Source: UBA4416 sp038327195 (GTDB taxonomy: Bacteria; Bacteroidota; Bacteroidia; B-17B0; Aurantibacillaceae). From it: DNA of 64,000 nt. The position numbers were made by a program, and so were the translations under genes. The notes beneath the pieces are model-generated. The model ran no database searches. It saw only the letters and a program-made list of their open reading frames with translations, and was not told the origin of the DNA. The stretch covers positions 1-64,000 of the forward strand of contig JBBQKU010000003.1 in NCBI GenBank assembly GCA_038327195.1, written 5' to 3'. This document shows, piece by piece, positions 43,989 through 54,159 of the stretch. Position 1 is the first letter of the stretch; each line of letters begins with the position of its first letter.

Positions 43989-46046
43989 TTAATTAGCATT
44001 CAAAATCAATGCTCCATTTTCTTTTACATTGTAAAATTTTAAATGATTAATTGCACATTGTTTTTTTAATTTATTAATGGTTTTGTAAGTGTTGCTACCA
44101 TCAACAATTATTAAAGGTTTCAAATCTTTAAAATCAGTTAAATTTACTAATGAATTATTGCTTATTAAAATAAAGTTAAAAGAATCTTTAAGTCTTGAAT
44201 TGGCTTTATTTGTTAAATTGACGAAGGCACAGTTATTTATGACGATGCCCGATTTTTTTGAATCAATTACTGTAAGGCTTTTGTAGTTTAGTAAATAGGG
44301 TTTTACATAACGCTCAAATTCTGGTTTCGTAATTTTGTTTAAATCGCAATATAGTTTATTTCCAATTCGAGTGGCGAAAAATGATTTTTGTTTTATATTA
44401 AACACAATTAGTTCGTGTTGTTTTATTTGCTCATAATTTTGTGTGATAGTTACAAACATCCAGATAATACAAATGCTTAAACAAGCAACAACATAATTGT
44501 ATTGCTTATTAGAAATTAAAATGAGTATTGAAATAATCAAGATAGTTAAAAAGAATACATCTAGTTTGCCAAACGATATAAAATCGATATAGCCGTAACT
44601 GTTATTATCAGTAAGGTTTGAAAAGTAAATCATAAGTGATACGGTTGCATTTGTAATACTCACAAAAAGTGATTTTAAAAATAAAACTTTTGTAAACACA
44701 ACCACACATAATGCAAAAAGCATCACCAATAAGCTAATTGGAATAATCACTAAGTTTGAAAACACAAACCAAATAGGAAATTGATGAAAAAAGTATAGTG
44801 TGATTGGTAAAGTAAAAATTGTGGCTGCAATTGAAATTAAACAACTGCTCCAAAACCATTTTAAGATTTTATTTTCTACGAAGTAAAGAGAATCTAAAAT
44901 GGGGAATAAATACATAATGCCAAACACCGCGAAATAACTAAGTAGAAAACCTACATCAATTATTAATAAAGGGTTTGTAACTAATAAAATAAATGCCGAA
45001 AGTAATAAGGTATTATAGCTGTTGCTTTGTTTTTGAAATGTTTTTCCTAAAATAATTAAGCTCAGCATTAAACTAGCTCTTAGTACTGAAGGAGAAAAAC
45101 CAGTAATGGTTGTAAATAAAAGCAGAACTGAAATAATTATCGTACATTTTAATTTTTTATGTTTGTCTTCTTTATCTAAATACGAAAATATAAATAGTAT
45201 TATGCCACAAATAACACCAGTGTGCATTCCTGAAACAGAGAGGATATGTAAGGTGCCCGAATGTGAAAAACTAGTCAGTACATCTTTATTAATTTCATCA
45301 TCAAAGCCAACTAAAAGGGCAGAGCATATAGCAAAAGCATTGTCTGACAAGTTGCTGTTTCGTAAACTACTTACTATTTTCGATTTAATTTTTTCACCAA
45401 TTAACATATACGAATTGTCTTTGCCAAGTCCGTTATATGTTAATACATGTTTTGAATCGGAATATATGATATTAAAAATATTTTTGTTTTCTAAATAACG
45501 CTTATAATTAAATTCATTTGGATTTTTAGGTTCAGTAATATAACTCCATTTACAATCAAGAAATAAATAGTCACCTACGTTATAAGCGTGTATCGAATCT
45601 TTTTTTAAGTATAAAATGGTTTTACCAGTTGTTGTTTCCCATTTTGTGTTAGTGCTAATGTATTTTAAATTTAAAATTAATTTAAGCCCTTTTTCACTTA
45701 ATACTGGCACTTCTGCTATACTTGCAATGGATTGTTGTTTTAAAGAACTAATATAGTGAGTGTAATGTGTTGAATTATTTTTTGCATTGTAAACATAAAA
45801 AGATTGATGTGCCAGAATAAATAAAAAAAAATTAATCGAAATAATATAAATTATTTTTTTGAAACCCGTTTTGTTTTTTGAGATATAGTATACTAAAAAA
45901 GTAACTGACACAAGTATTAAAGAAATAACAAACCAGGTTGCTGTTGCTTTAAAAATGCCAAACTGCAGTACATAAATTATTCCAAGTAAATAAGGAAAAA
46001 TAATTTTTAGTAAAGGAATTGATTTAAAGCTTGCCATATTATCCAA
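43989..46046 (-). CDS. comEC: ComEC/Rec2 family competence protein
   Basis: 685 residues. Inner-membrane channel for single-stranded DNA uptake. N-terminal membrane segments and the DUF4131-like periplasmic domain (about 90-210) are followed by the competence domain with SALLVGFDDEINKDVLTSFSHSGTLHILSVSGMHTGVICGI and FSPSVLRASLMLSLIILGK. The C-terminal region (about 540-685) sits where a metallo-beta-lactamase domain is found in longer ComEC proteins, but the HxHxDH metal motif is not visible. Ends 12 bp before the Smr gene; the large sensor gene is 8 bp upstream. Confidence 0.9.
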   Translation of the reverse strand: MDNMASFKSIPLLKIIFPYLLGIIYVLQFGIFKATATWFVISLILVSVTFLVYYISKNKTGFKKIIYIISINFFLFILAHQSFYVYNAKNNSTHYTHYISSLKQQSIASIAEVPVLSEKGLKLILNLKYISTNTKWETTTGKTILYLKKDSIHAYNVGDYLFLDCKWSYITEPKNPNEFNYKRYLENKNIFNIIYSDSKHVLTYNGLGKDNSYMLIGEKIKSKIVSSLRNSNLSDNAFAICSALLVGFDDEINKDVLTSFSHSGTLHILSVSGMHTGVICGIILFIFSYLDKEDKHKKLKCTIIISVLLLFTTITGFSPSVLRASLMLSLIILGKTFQKQSNSYNTLLLSAFILLVTNPLLIIDVGFLLSYFAVFGIMYLFPILDSLYFVENKILKWFWSSCLISIAATIFTLPITLYFFHQFPIWFVFSNLVIIPISLLVMLFALCVVVFTKVLFLKSLFVSITNATVSLMIYFSNLTDNNSYGYIDFISFGKLDVFFLTILIISILILISNKQYNYVVACLSICIIWMFVTITQNYEQIKQHELIVFNIKQKSFFATRIGNKLYCDLNKITKPEFERYVKPYLLNYKSLTVIDSKKSGIVINNCAFVNLTNKANSRLKDSFNFILISNNSLVNLTDFKDLKPLIIVDGSNTYKTINKLKKQCAINHLKFYNVKENGALILNAN

Positions 46047-46054
46047 AAAGATAA

Positions 46055-49000
46055 TTAAACAGTTAACCCTATCAGTAGAATGTCGTCAGTTTGTTCGTAT
46101 GAACCTTGCCAATCGGTAATTTCATGTTCTAACTTTATTTTTAATTTATTAGCTGGCAAGTGATTATTAAGCAATAAAAATTGGCGTAAGCGAGCTGGGT
46201 TGTATTTTTTATTTTTCAATCCACCAAATTGATCAGTAATACCGTCGGTAAATAAAAATAATTGATCCCCCTGTTTAACTGCTATCGTTTGAGATGGAAT
46301 ATTTTTTGTAAAGTCTGAAAAACCTCCAATACTTATGTTTTCGGAAGCTAAGGTAATGAGTTCGTCGTCAGAAATAATGTATAATGGTCTGTTTGCATTT
46401 ACATATTGTAAAGTTCCTTTGTCTTTATTATAACAAATTAAAGCAATATCTAACCCATCATTTATTTGATCATTATTGTGATTGTTTAATTTCTCATTAA
46501 TTTTAATTCTTAAATATTCAATCATTTTTACTGGATTGTAAGATGAAATCCCAGATTCAACAGCTTCATTTAAAATATTACTTGTTATAAGCGACATAAA
46601 TGCTCCTGGCACACCATGCCCGGTACAATCCACTACAGCCACGTAAATTAGACCATCCAATTCTTTTATCCAATAATAATCACCACTTACAATGTTTCGT
46701 GGTTTATAAAAAACAAAACTAGAATTAAAGTATTGATCCAAAATAGTTGTGTCAGGTAAAATAGTTTGTTGGATACGTTGAGCATAAACGATGCTATCTG
46801 TCAAATCTTTATTAATACCTTTTATTAATGTGTTTTGATGTTCAATTTCAACTCGTTTTTTTTCTATATCTGCAGTGCGTGCTTTAACAATTAATTCTAA
46901 TTTTAATTTTTCACGCTTCATTCGTTTTTCGCGCGTAAATATTAGGTAGTATAAAACTCCAATGATAATACTGATTATAAAAAAGTAAAAAAGTTTAGAT
47001 TGCCAAAATGGCGGCTTAATAGTAAATTGGTAAGAGAATTCTTTGGATTTTGTAAAATCGTTGCTTAATGAAGCTTTAAAGACTAAAATATAATCTCCGG
47101 CAGGTAAATTCCTATAAGTAATTTCATTTGAATTGAATATGATATTCCATTTTTTATCAAAACCAATGAGTTTATGAGCGTAATTAATTTGTTTTTGGTC
47201 GGCAATTGAATTCGTATTTAAAACTAATAGAATACTGTTATGTGTATAATCAAGTTCTAAATTTTTTGGAATTTTATACCAATTTAAATATTCGGAAAAT
47301 TTAAAATCTGAATATTCACCAGTTGTGAAATTATTTTTATCGGTCCAATCAATTGTTTTGTTATCAATTAAAATTTTATTGATGTAAATTTCAAAAGGAA
47401 CTTTGGTTTTTTTGATTTCGCTCGACGATGAATTATTATAGGCCGTAAGGCCTTCTACTGAACCGATATATAAATTATTATAAGAATCTAGGATTGCGCT
47501 ATTTGGTTTATTATCATACGAAGCAAATGCCTGGCCAACACTTAATGATTTTATTTCGGTTATTTTACTAATATAGGTGTCAACTTTAATATCGTTAATT
47601 CCATTGTTTGTAACAATCCAAACTTTATCTTTTGAAAATAAAATGGTGTTGATGTTATTACTATTTAATCCGCTTTTTGTATTAATTTTTTCAAAATCGG
47701 TTAATGAATTGTTTTCGAAATACCTTGATCTTAATTTATTTTTTAATATGATGATACCAACATCTGATGTTCCAAGCCAAACATTACCATTCCAATCTTT
47801 AGAAGCGCATTGCACATTTTTATAAGTACTATAATCATCATTTACTTTTCCGTTTTGTGTATTAAGTTGCCAAACACCTTCGTTACTGGTTATCCAAATA
47901 TTCTGTTCATCATCTTCAATCAGGCACGATACAGTGAGGTTACTTAAATTTGTTATAGGAAAATGTGTTATTGTGTAAGTAAAATCTTTGTTAAATACAA
48001 TTCTATCTAATGAATTTTCTGCTTGATAGCCAACCCATAATGCTCCATCTTTTGATTTGTATAAATAGTTTACAAAATTAGATTGTAAGCCGTTCAACTC
48101 CGAAATAATCTTTGAAACTTGTAATTTTGTTTTTGTATTTTCTTTTGAAACAATACTGATTCCTCCACCAATTGTGCCCAACCAAATATTTCCGTAGTTA
48201 TCTTCTTTAATTGATTTAATAATTGATTCGCTTATTCCCTGATCCCAAAAGCATCTGGTAAATTTTTTATTTTTAAACTTAAATGCACCGCCGCCATAAG
48301 TTCCAAGCCATATTGAGCTATCGGATGCATTGCTAACCGATATTACTTTTTCTTCATCCAGACCCTCTTTTTGTTTAAAGCTCAAAGAACTGTTTTCTGA
48401 AATTAAAACTAAGCCATCATTTAATGTACCTACCCATAAATTTTCAAAATCATCTTGTAAAAAGCAAAGTGGGTTGTTCCCAAAAAATCCGTTTTCACTA
48501 TCAATCACTTTAATTTCTTTAGAGCTGTAATTATTTTCATTTGTGTTTGGGTCCAAAGGAATTTTAATAAACCCCGATCCGTCTGTTGCTAAATAAATGG
48601 CATTTGATTTATCCTTTTGAATATTAGGATATCTGTAAGCATGAATGTTATTAGTTAATAAACTATCAAATGATAGATAGTCAGCATTAAAAATGCTATT
48701 ACTTAAATCAAATTTCAATAAAGCAATACCATTTCCCCAATCACTAACTAATAAGTTTTTATTAGCATCAAATTCAATGCTCATAATAGCATCACCTTTT
48801 AATAAATTAGTTGAGTTAAAGTTTACAATACGCGTAAGCTTTTTATTTATTGAAGTTGAAGAGCTGGCATTTTGTATTAAATTGAATTTTTGAATTTTTG
48901 TAGATATTGTGTTTTCTATAAAATAAAGGCCATGTTTAGAAGTTGAAATCCAAAAATTTCCGTCCTCGTCAAATTCAGCATCAGTTGGATTATGCGCTAA

Positions 49001-49483
49001 AATGGAGGGAATTGCGATCGAATCTATTTTAAATTCAGAAGTTGTGTGGTTTAATAAATAATAGCCTCTAGATGTGATAACATGAATGATGTTATTATGA
49101 GATAATATTTTTTTGACATTACCCTTAATTTTTTGAAGTAGTGGTGTTGAATTTATTTTATTGCCATCAAAAACACATAAGCCTTTTTTTGTACCAATAA
49201 AAAGTAAGTTTTTGTAAAACAATAAATTTGTTATTTCATTTGCTGGTAAACCATCTGTTGTAGTAAAAACTTCAAATGTTTTTCCGTTAAATTTTGATAA
49301 ACCATAATTAGTTGCTAACCATAAATTACCATAATCATCTTTTTCAATTTGTTTTACAGTTGATTGTGATAAACCATCTTTTACTGAAATTTTTTGCAAA
49401 TTCAATTTTTGGGCATTTACGTGATGTAAACCCAAAAATAAAAATAGTGCTATAGCCTTTATTAATTTCACCTTTATATACAC
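46055..49483 (-). CDS. Two-component-regulator-propeller sensor with SpoIIE phosphatase output
   Basis: 1142 residues. Signal peptide (ALFLFLGLHHVNAQ). Periplasmic beta-propeller repeats fill about residues 25-640, with the Reg_prop pattern DDYGNLWLATNYGLSKFNGK, EDNYGNIWLGTIGGGI, DDEQNIWITSNEGVW. A Y_Y_Y-like domain (about 715-795, INYAHKLIGFDKKWN, FKASLSNDF) precedes one membrane helix (about 803-823), a coiled linker (RMKREKLKLELIVKARTADIEKKR) and a SpoIIE domain (about 890-1142) with SGDYYWI, DCTGHGVPGAFM, DGLDIALICYN and FLFTDGITDQFGG. Output is phosphatase, not the histidine kinase more usual with this sensor. Confidence 0.9.
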   Translation of the reverse strand: MYIKVKLIKAIALFLFLGLHHVNAQKLNLQKISVKDGLSQSTVKQIEKDDYGNLWLATNYGLSKFNGKTFEVFTTTDGLPANEITNLLFYKNLLFIGTKKGLCVFDGNKINSTPLLQKIKGNVKKILSHNNIIHVITSRGYYLLNHTTSEFKIDSIAIPSILAHNPTDAEFDEDGNFWISTSKHGLYFIENTISTKIQKFNLIQNASSSTSINKKLTRIVNFNSTNLLKGDAIMSIEFDANKNLLVSDWGNGIALLKFDLSNSIFNADYLSFDSLLTNNIHAYRYPNIQKDKSNAIYLATDGSGFIKIPLDPNTNENNYSSKEIKVIDSENGFFGNNPLCFLQDDFENLWVGTLNDGLVLISENSSLSFKQKEGLDEEKVISVSNASDSSIWLGTYGGGAFKFKNKKFTRCFWDQGISESIIKSIKEDNYGNIWLGTIGGGISIVSKENTKTKLQVSKIISELNGLQSNFVNYLYKSKDGALWVGYQAENSLDRIVFNKDFTYTITHFPITNLSNLTVSCLIEDDEQNIWITSNEGVWQLNTQNGKVNDDYSTYKNVQCASKDWNGNVWLGTSDVGIIILKNKLRSRYFENNSLTDFEKINTKSGLNSNNINTILFSKDKVWIVTNNGINDIKVDTYISKITEIKSLSVGQAFASYDNKPNSAILDSYNNLYIGSVEGLTAYNNSSSSEIKKTKVPFEIYINKILIDNKTIDWTDKNNFTTGEYSDFKFSEYLNWYKIPKNLELDYTHNSILLVLNTNSIADQKQINYAHKLIGFDKKWNIIFNSNEITYRNLPAGDYILVFKASLSNDFTKSKEFSYQFTIKPPFWQSKLFYFFIISIIIGVLYYLIFTREKRMKREKLKLELIVKARTADIEKKRVEIEHQNTLIKGINKDLTDSIVYAQRIQQTILPDTTILDQYFNSSFVFYKPRNIVSGDYYWIKELDGLIYVAVVDCTGHGVPGAFMSLITSNILNEAVESGISSYNPVKMIEYLRIKINEKLNNHNNDQINDGLDIALICYNKDKGTLQYVNANRPLYIISDDELITLASENISIGGFSDFTKNIPSQTIAVKQGDQLFLFTDGITDQFGGLKNKKYNPARLRQFLLLNNHLPANKLKIKLEHEITDWQGSYEQTDDILLIGLTV

Positions 49484-49524
49484 GCAAGGATAACTAAAAT
49501 TTTTAGAATTTCATAGTTTTTAGT

Positions 49525-51255
49525 CTAAAATAAGGCAGTTAAACCAGCGTGTATTTTTCCAGTTCTTAAATCAAAACTATTGCTAAATTGCTTACCAAGC
49601 GCATAGCCTAAATTAAATATGCCTGCTTTGGTATCAAAGTTTATTCCTGCTCCAACGCTTATTGGAGTGTCGTTTAGATAGACAGATGAGGATGTATTCT
49701 CGTACCAAGCACCTTCAGCAAATAAAAATATATTTGAGTTTTTTTCAAACAAAAAACGATATTCAATTGTAGGAATCACATAAGTTGAAGCATAAATGCT
49801 TTCTTCATCAAATCCTCGCAGTGTCCGCAAACCCCCAATTCGGTATAATTCATTTTTGTAAAGAGAATTTCCAAATATAGAAGCAAACTGAGTTGAAATT
49901 TTAAGAATATTATTTTTATATAATTTGAAGTACCCAATTAATTCTCCTTCAAATTGTGATTGAGATGATTTAAGTAAAATGTTTGAATAAGCTACGTCAT
50001 TTATTTTTGGATTCTTTTTTATCTGTCGGTTTCCAACTGAACCTTGTATATTAAAACTTATTCCTTTTTTAGGATTAAATTTATAGTCAAGTTTTTCATA
50101 TACAAAACCTAAGCCATAACTTCTTGTTGTAATGTCAGCATACTCTGGCAGCGTTGTTATAGTTGATAAGCCACTTGTTGAAATTAAATTTGCATTACGT
50201 TGTTTGTAAAATGCTTTTACGTGGTTTAAGCCACTGTAATAATAATTAAAGCCAAGCATGTTGTTTACATCAATAAAAGTGCTGTCTTTTTTATAAAGTT
50301 TAATGCTATAGTCAACGCCAACTGGTAAGCCAAAAAGGTATGGATAAATTATTTTTGCTTTTAAATCTTGTGTTTGTGATTGTAATCTTCGCCAATTGAT
50401 ATCAAATGTTTCTCCATTTTTTAAGATGGAGTTTACCAACTTTATTTTCACATCACCTGTAATTATGGTTTGACCTTTTTCATTTGGTAAAATACCAACG
50501 ATACCATCAAATTGCGAGGCGTTTTTTTTATCTAGAAATAAATATAATTTATTTTGTTTGTTTGTTAATCTTAATAAGGCAGGCTTTGTTTCAGTTAAAA
50601 ATGGCAGTTGTTTTATTTTTGATGAAACCGATTTAAAAATGGCTTCATTATATGGCATTCCATTTTTAATATTTAAATATCTATTTAAAAATTTTGAATT
50701 CACAACGCCATTGCCTTCTACCACTAGGCTATCAAGTTTGATGAAAATATTTTTCTCTATTTTTAAATTTGCATTTACTTTTTCATCTATAAATTCAACG
50801 CTATCAAGTTTTGCTAAAGCAAATGGATAGCCGTTGTTTTCGTAATAAACAATAATCTTTTCCATTAACCTTACTAACTCATTATATTTAAAAGGTCGTT
50901 TGCTAAAAAAATGTTCGTTGTATCCTAATTTTGTTATGACCTCTTGTTGATTTTTATTATAGGATAAATTAACCCATGTATATTTTTTACCACATACTAC
51001 ATATGCAGTGTAGTTTAAAGAGTCCTGTTTTAAGCTATCCACACTAGCAGCAACATAGCCTTCATTTAGTAATGATAAATAAATGGAGTTTATTTCTTTT
51101 TTTAAAACAGAAAGTGATTGAAATTCTTTTTTGTAGCTTATTTTTTTAAATATTGATTCGCTATCAGTATTTATAACATTAAGTTTATATTTAATTTGCC
51201 CAACGCTAATGAAAGACGTTAATAAAAATAAAATATAAAAATTAAGGCGTTTCAA
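49525..51255 (-). CDS. Omp85/BamA-TamA-like outer-membrane protein
   Basis: 576 residues. Signal peptide (FLLTSFISVGQ). Periplasmic POTRA-like repeats occupy about residues 20-270, including YNELVRLMEKIIVYYENNGYPFALAKLDSV and LVVEGNGVVNSKFLNRYLNIKNGMPYNEAIF. A 16-strand-type barrel (about 285-576) has RIGGLRTLRGFDEESIYAS, matching the family's lid-loop RGF motif, and ends in Phe. Too short for BamA (usually over 750 residues); an Omp85 branch involved in protein or lipid insertion is likely. Confidence 0.87.
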   Translation of the reverse strand: MKRLNFYILFLLTSFISVGQIKYKLNVINTDSESIFKKISYKKEFQSLSVLKKEINSIYLSLLNEGYVAASVDSLKQDSLNYTAYVVCGKKYTWVNLSYNKNQQEVITKLGYNEHFFSKRPFKYNELVRLMEKIIVYYENNGYPFALAKLDSVEFIDEKVNANLKIEKNIFIKLDSLVVEGNGVVNSKFLNRYLNIKNGMPYNEAIFKSVSSKIKQLPFLTETKPALLRLTNKQNKLYLFLDKKNASQFDGIVGILPNEKGQTIITGDVKIKLVNSILKNGETFDINWRRLQSQTQDLKAKIIYPYLFGLPVGVDYSIKLYKKDSTFIDVNNMLGFNYYYSGLNHVKAFYKQRNANLISTSGLSTITTLPEYADITTRSYGLGFVYEKLDYKFNPKKGISFNIQGSVGNRQIKKNPKINDVAYSNILLKSSQSQFEGELIGYFKLYKNNILKISTQFASIFGNSLYKNELYRIGGLRTLRGFDEESIYASTYVIPTIEYRFLFEKNSNIFLFAEGAWYENTSSSVYLNDTPISVGAGINFDTKAGIFNLGYALGKQFSNSFDLRTGKIHAGLTALF

Positions 51256-51328
51256 ATCTATTTCTAATATAGTTTAATTTTAGTAAAACGAAAAATTAGA
51301 AATTATAGTATTTATTTAAAATAATAAA

Positions 51329-52342
51329 CTAGTTAAATGCAATCTCTTTAACGGTTTTAACCCAATCATCACCACTGTTTAAGCTTTCAACTAATTGCAC
51401 TTTATTTCCGCCATTTTTATGAAATATTTCTTGGTATTCAATTCCAATTTCATAAATAGTTTCTAAGCAATCGGCTGTGAAAGCAGGCGAAAAAACTAAA
51501 ATATTTTTCATTCCTTTTTTTCCTAAATCTTCAATAACTTTATCGCTGTAGGGCGTTAACCATTTATTATCTAATCTACTTTGAAAGGCTAATGTGTATT
51601 TTTCCTTTGGTATGTTTAATTGTTTTACTATCATTTCAGTTGTTTGGTAACAAGCTGATTTATAACAAAAATAATTGGTGTCGTTATTTTCTGTTTCGCA
51701 ATTATGATCTTTGCATAAGTACCCGTCTTCATATACTTTATCAACTTGTCGTTCTGGTAAGCCATGGTAACTAAAAAGAATATGTTCGTAGTCGTTTAAG
51801 TTATATTGTTTAGCTCTGTTTACAACACAATTAATATAGCTTGTGTTTGTGTAATATTGTGAAATAATTTTTAGTTCTGGAATTACCCACCATTTGCTAA
51901 TAATTTCCATTGCTAGTTGCAAGGCACTACCAGTACTACTTGACGCATATTGAGGAAATAAAGGAAAAATAATTATTTTATGATAACCTTCTTTTTTCAT
52001 TCTTGCCAAAACACTTTCCATGCTTGGATTTTTGTAACGCATGGCTAATTCAACTTTATATTCTGAACCAACTTCTATTTGCAATTTGTCAGCAAGATTT
52101 TGGCTATGAAGTAACAATGGAGAACCAGTTTTCTCATTCCAAATAGCTTTGTATAATTTTGATGAATTACCAGAACGAAAAGGGACAATAATTGCGTTAA
52201 CAAGCAATGTGCGTGCTAACCAAGGAATGTCAATAACGCGAGGATCATTTAAAAATTGAGTTAAATAGCTTCGTACATCACTTTTTTTAGGACTATCTGG
52301 AGTTCCCAGATTCAGTAATAAAATGGCCGTTGTTGGTTTCAT
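51329..52342 (-). CDS. hemH: Ferrochelatase
   Basis: 337 residues, full length. Inserts ferrous iron into protoporphyrin IX in the last step of protohaem synthesis. Motifs: LLNLGTPDSP at the N-terminus, FPLFPQYASSSTGSA, the catalytic His in LFSYHGLPERQVDK, YTLAFQSRLDNKWLTPYSD, and PAFTADCLETIYEIGIEY. The windowed genome clearly uses haem: a seven-haem cytochrome and a cytochrome c fusion are also here. Confidence 0.96.
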   Translation of the reverse strand: MKPTTAILLLNLGTPDSPKKSDVRSYLTQFLNDPRVIDIPWLARTLLVNAIIVPFRSGNSSKLYKAIWNEKTGSPLLLHSQNLADKLQIEVGSEYKVELAMRYKNPSMESVLARMKKEGYHKIIIFPLFPQYASSSTGSALQLAMEIISKWWVIPELKIISQYYTNTSYINCVVNRAKQYNLNDYEHILFSYHGLPERQVDKVYEDGYLCKDHNCETENNDTNYFCYKSACYQTTEMIVKQLNIPKEKYTLAFQSRLDNKWLTPYSDKVIEDLGKKGMKNILVFSPAFTADCLETIYEIGIEYQEIFHKNGGNKVQLVESLNSGDDWVKTVKEIAFN

Positions 52343-52401
52343 AAATAAATTTTACTGTTTTAAACAAAACAGGTTTGTAATAGTTTTGAAAATTCGTTTA
52401 T

Positions 52402-52713
52402 TTATGCTTGAGCAGTTGGGCCACCAAAATTTAATGGAAGAGCATTCATTTCGCTATCTTTAATTTTCCCGTGCATTTGTTCAAAGCGTTGTACATTATC
52501 TGCTAATGCTTTCATTAAACGCTTAGCATGTTGTGGGGTTAATACAATACGTGATTTTACTTTAGCTTTTGGCACACCAGGCATCACTCTAATAAAGTCA
52601 ACAACAAACTCTGTAGGAGAATGCGTTATGATAGCAAGGTTAGAATATATTCCTTCTGCAATTTCTTCAGAAAGTTCGATGTTTAATTGATTTTCGGGCT
52701 CTTGATTTTCCAT
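52402..52713 (-). CDS. DUF3467 domain-containing protein
   Basis: 103 residues from the ATG at 52713. An upstream in-frame ATG at 52752 would place the start inside the rplI terminator and adds an unconserved-looking segment (MLQKKNITLKKII), so it is rejected. QLNIELSEEIAEGIYSNLAIITHSPTEFVVDFIRVMPGVP and RIVLTPQHAKRLMKALADNV match DUF3467. Function unknown; members are small soluble proteins widespread in Bacteroidota. Confidence 0.88.
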   Translation of the reverse strand: MENQEPENQLNIELSEEIAEGIYSNLAIITHSPTEFVVDFIRVMPGVPKAKVKSRIVLTPQHAKRLMKALADNVQRFEQMHGKIKDSEMNALPLNFGGPTAQA

Positions 52714-52752
52714 AATAATTTTTTTTAAAGTTATGTTTTTTTTCTGAAGCAT

Positions 52753-52788
52753 AAAAAAAACCTATCATTTACATGATAGGTTTTTTTA
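52753..52788 (-). terminator. Terminator of the rpsF-rpsR-rplI operon
   Basis: CCTATCAT and ATGATAGG across TTAC, flanked by A7 and T7 so the stem extends. Lies 17 bp after the rplI stop. Confidence 0.9.
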
Positions 52789-52804
52789 AGGTGTTATAAA
52801 AAAA

Positions 52805-53251
52805 TTATTCAGCTATTACTTCAAAATTAATTGTAGCAGATATTTCTTTAAATAAACGAACTTTAGCAGCATAAGTACCTAATGCTTTGATAGCATCTTC
52901 GTTCATTTCAATGTTTTTACGTTCTACATCATAACCAGCTTTTTTCAAAGCTTCAGCTAATTGTATATTCGTAACTGAACCAAATATTTTTCCAGATTCT
53001 CCAGCCTTAGCTCCAACTTTAACTGTAACGTCAGCAAGTTTAGCAGCAAGTTCTGTAGCAGCTGTTCTTAATTTTTGTTCTTTAAATGAGCTTTGTTTAA
53101 TTTCTTCAGCTTGCATTTTTTTGTTACTTTCAGTAGCTAAAACTGCAATGCGTTGAGGAATTAAAAAGTTACGACCGTATCCGTTCTTAACCTTTACAAT
53201 ATCATTTTTAAATCCTAACCCTTTAAGGTCTTGTTTTAATATAATTTCCAT
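52805..53251 (-). CDS. rplI: 50S ribosomal protein L9
   Basis: 148 residues. The N-terminal RNA-binding part MEIILKQDLKGLGFKNDIVKVKNGYGRNFLIPQ is diagnostic. A long central helix (about 40-75) connects to the C-terminal domain (GSVTNIQLAEALKKAGYDVERKNIEM). Last gene of rpsF-rpsR-rplI, 15 bp after rpsR. Confidence 0.97.
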   Translation of the reverse strand: MEIILKQDLKGLGFKNDIVKVKNGYGRNFLIPQRIAVLATESNKKMQAEEIKQSSFKEQKLRTAATELAAKLADVTVKVGAKAGESGKIFGSVTNIQLAEALKKAGYDVERKNIEMNEDAIKALGTYAAKVRLFKEISATINFEVIAE

Positions 53252-53266
53252 TTTTTTCCTCTATTA

Positions 53267-53530
53267 TTATTTTAAACAATCTGCTAAATAAGGCATAATA
53301 GCAATGTGACGCGCACGTTTTACTGCTTGAGATACCTTACGTTGAAACTTTAAAGAAGTTCCAGTTAAACGGCGAGGTAACAATTTACCTTGCTCATTTA
53401 CAAACTTCAATAAAAAATCTGGATCTTTGTAATCAATGTATTTGATGCCTAACTTTTTAAAGCGGCAATACTTTTTCTTTTTTGCTTCAACCTTTGGAGG
53501 ATTTAAAAAGCGAACTTCATTTTTAGCCAT
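53267..53530 (-). CDS. rpsR: 30S ribosomal protein S18
   Basis: 87 residues. CRFKKLGIKYIDYKDPDFLLKFVNEQGKLLPRRLTGTSLKFQRKVSQAVKRARHIAIMPY is typical S18. Middle gene of rpsF-rpsR-rplI; binds next to S6 on the platform of the small subunit. The single-stranded-DNA-binding gene found between rpsF and rpsR in many bacteria is absent, which is normal for Bacteroidota. Confidence 0.97.
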   Translation of the reverse strand: MAKNEVRFLNPPKVEAKKKKYCRFKKLGIKYIDYKDPDFLLKFVNEQGKLLPRRLTGTSLKFQRKVSQAVKRARHIAIMPYLADCLK

Positions 53531-53556
53531 TTTTTCTAATTTTTTTTAATTACCAA

Positions 53557-53925
53557 TTATGCTTCTACTTTTTTAGCCTTAGCAACCTTTGCTTCTTTAG
53601 CTTTTCCACGACGTTTGTCAGCCCAAGCTGCAGCGTGTTTGTCTAAAGCGATTGTTAAGAATCTTAAGATTCTTTCATCACGTTTAAATTGTAACTCAAG
53701 TTCAGCAATTTCATTGCCTTTTCCTGTGTATTCAATTAAGTGATAAAATCCTGTAGATTTTTTTTGAATTTGGTAAGCCAATTTTTTTAGACCCCAGTTT
53801 TCGTGGTGTGTAATTTTTGCTCCTTGGTCTGTTAAAACCTTTTCAAACTTTTTTGCGGCCTCCTTTGCCTGATCATCAGACAAAACGGGAGTTAAAATGA
53901 AGACCGTCTCATAGCGTTTTTCCAT
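53557..53925 (-). CDS. rpsF: 30S ribosomal protein S6
   Basis: 122 residues. YETVFILTPVLSDDQAKEAAKKFEKVL and NWGLKKLAYQIQKKSTGFYHLIEY define S6; the C-terminus is a lysine/alanine-rich tail. First gene of the operon. A -7 element (TATATTTG on the minus strand, 53953-53960) lies 28 bp upstream. Confidence 0.97.
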   Translation of the reverse strand: MEKRYETVFILTPVLSDDQAKEAAKKFEKVLTDQGAKITHHENWGLKKLAYQIQKKSTGFYHLIEYTGKGNEIAELELQFKRDERILRFLTIALDKHAAAWADKRRGKAKEAKVAKAKKVEA

Positions 53926-53952
53926 TGTTATTATTTTTTTAAATTAGGGTGG

Positions 53953-53960
53953 CAAATATA
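53953..53960 (-). promoter_or_regulatory. -7 element of the rpsF operon
   Basis: Minus-strand TATATTTG followed by CCACCC. The same TTTGCC-like start region is seen at the yceD promoter. No clean TTG at -33. Confidence 0.5.
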
Positions 53961-54159
53961 GTGTATTTATTTGATTATGAACCGATTTTATTAATTAAAG
54001 AACCTCATTAATTTATTAATTATTCGTAAAATACTGGTATTCAGTGAGTTGTATTTAATTTAAATTTATTTAAATTCTCGATTTACTGACTTTTCAATAC
54101 TAAATCAAGGCTTTTAACATTATTTTTTTAAGAGCCAATTGTATCAATAATAATTCAGT

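Noticed and set aside
52714..52752. Longer N-terminus for the DUF3467 protein
   Set aside because: It would begin at the base of the rplI terminator stem; the internal ATG gives the normal family start.
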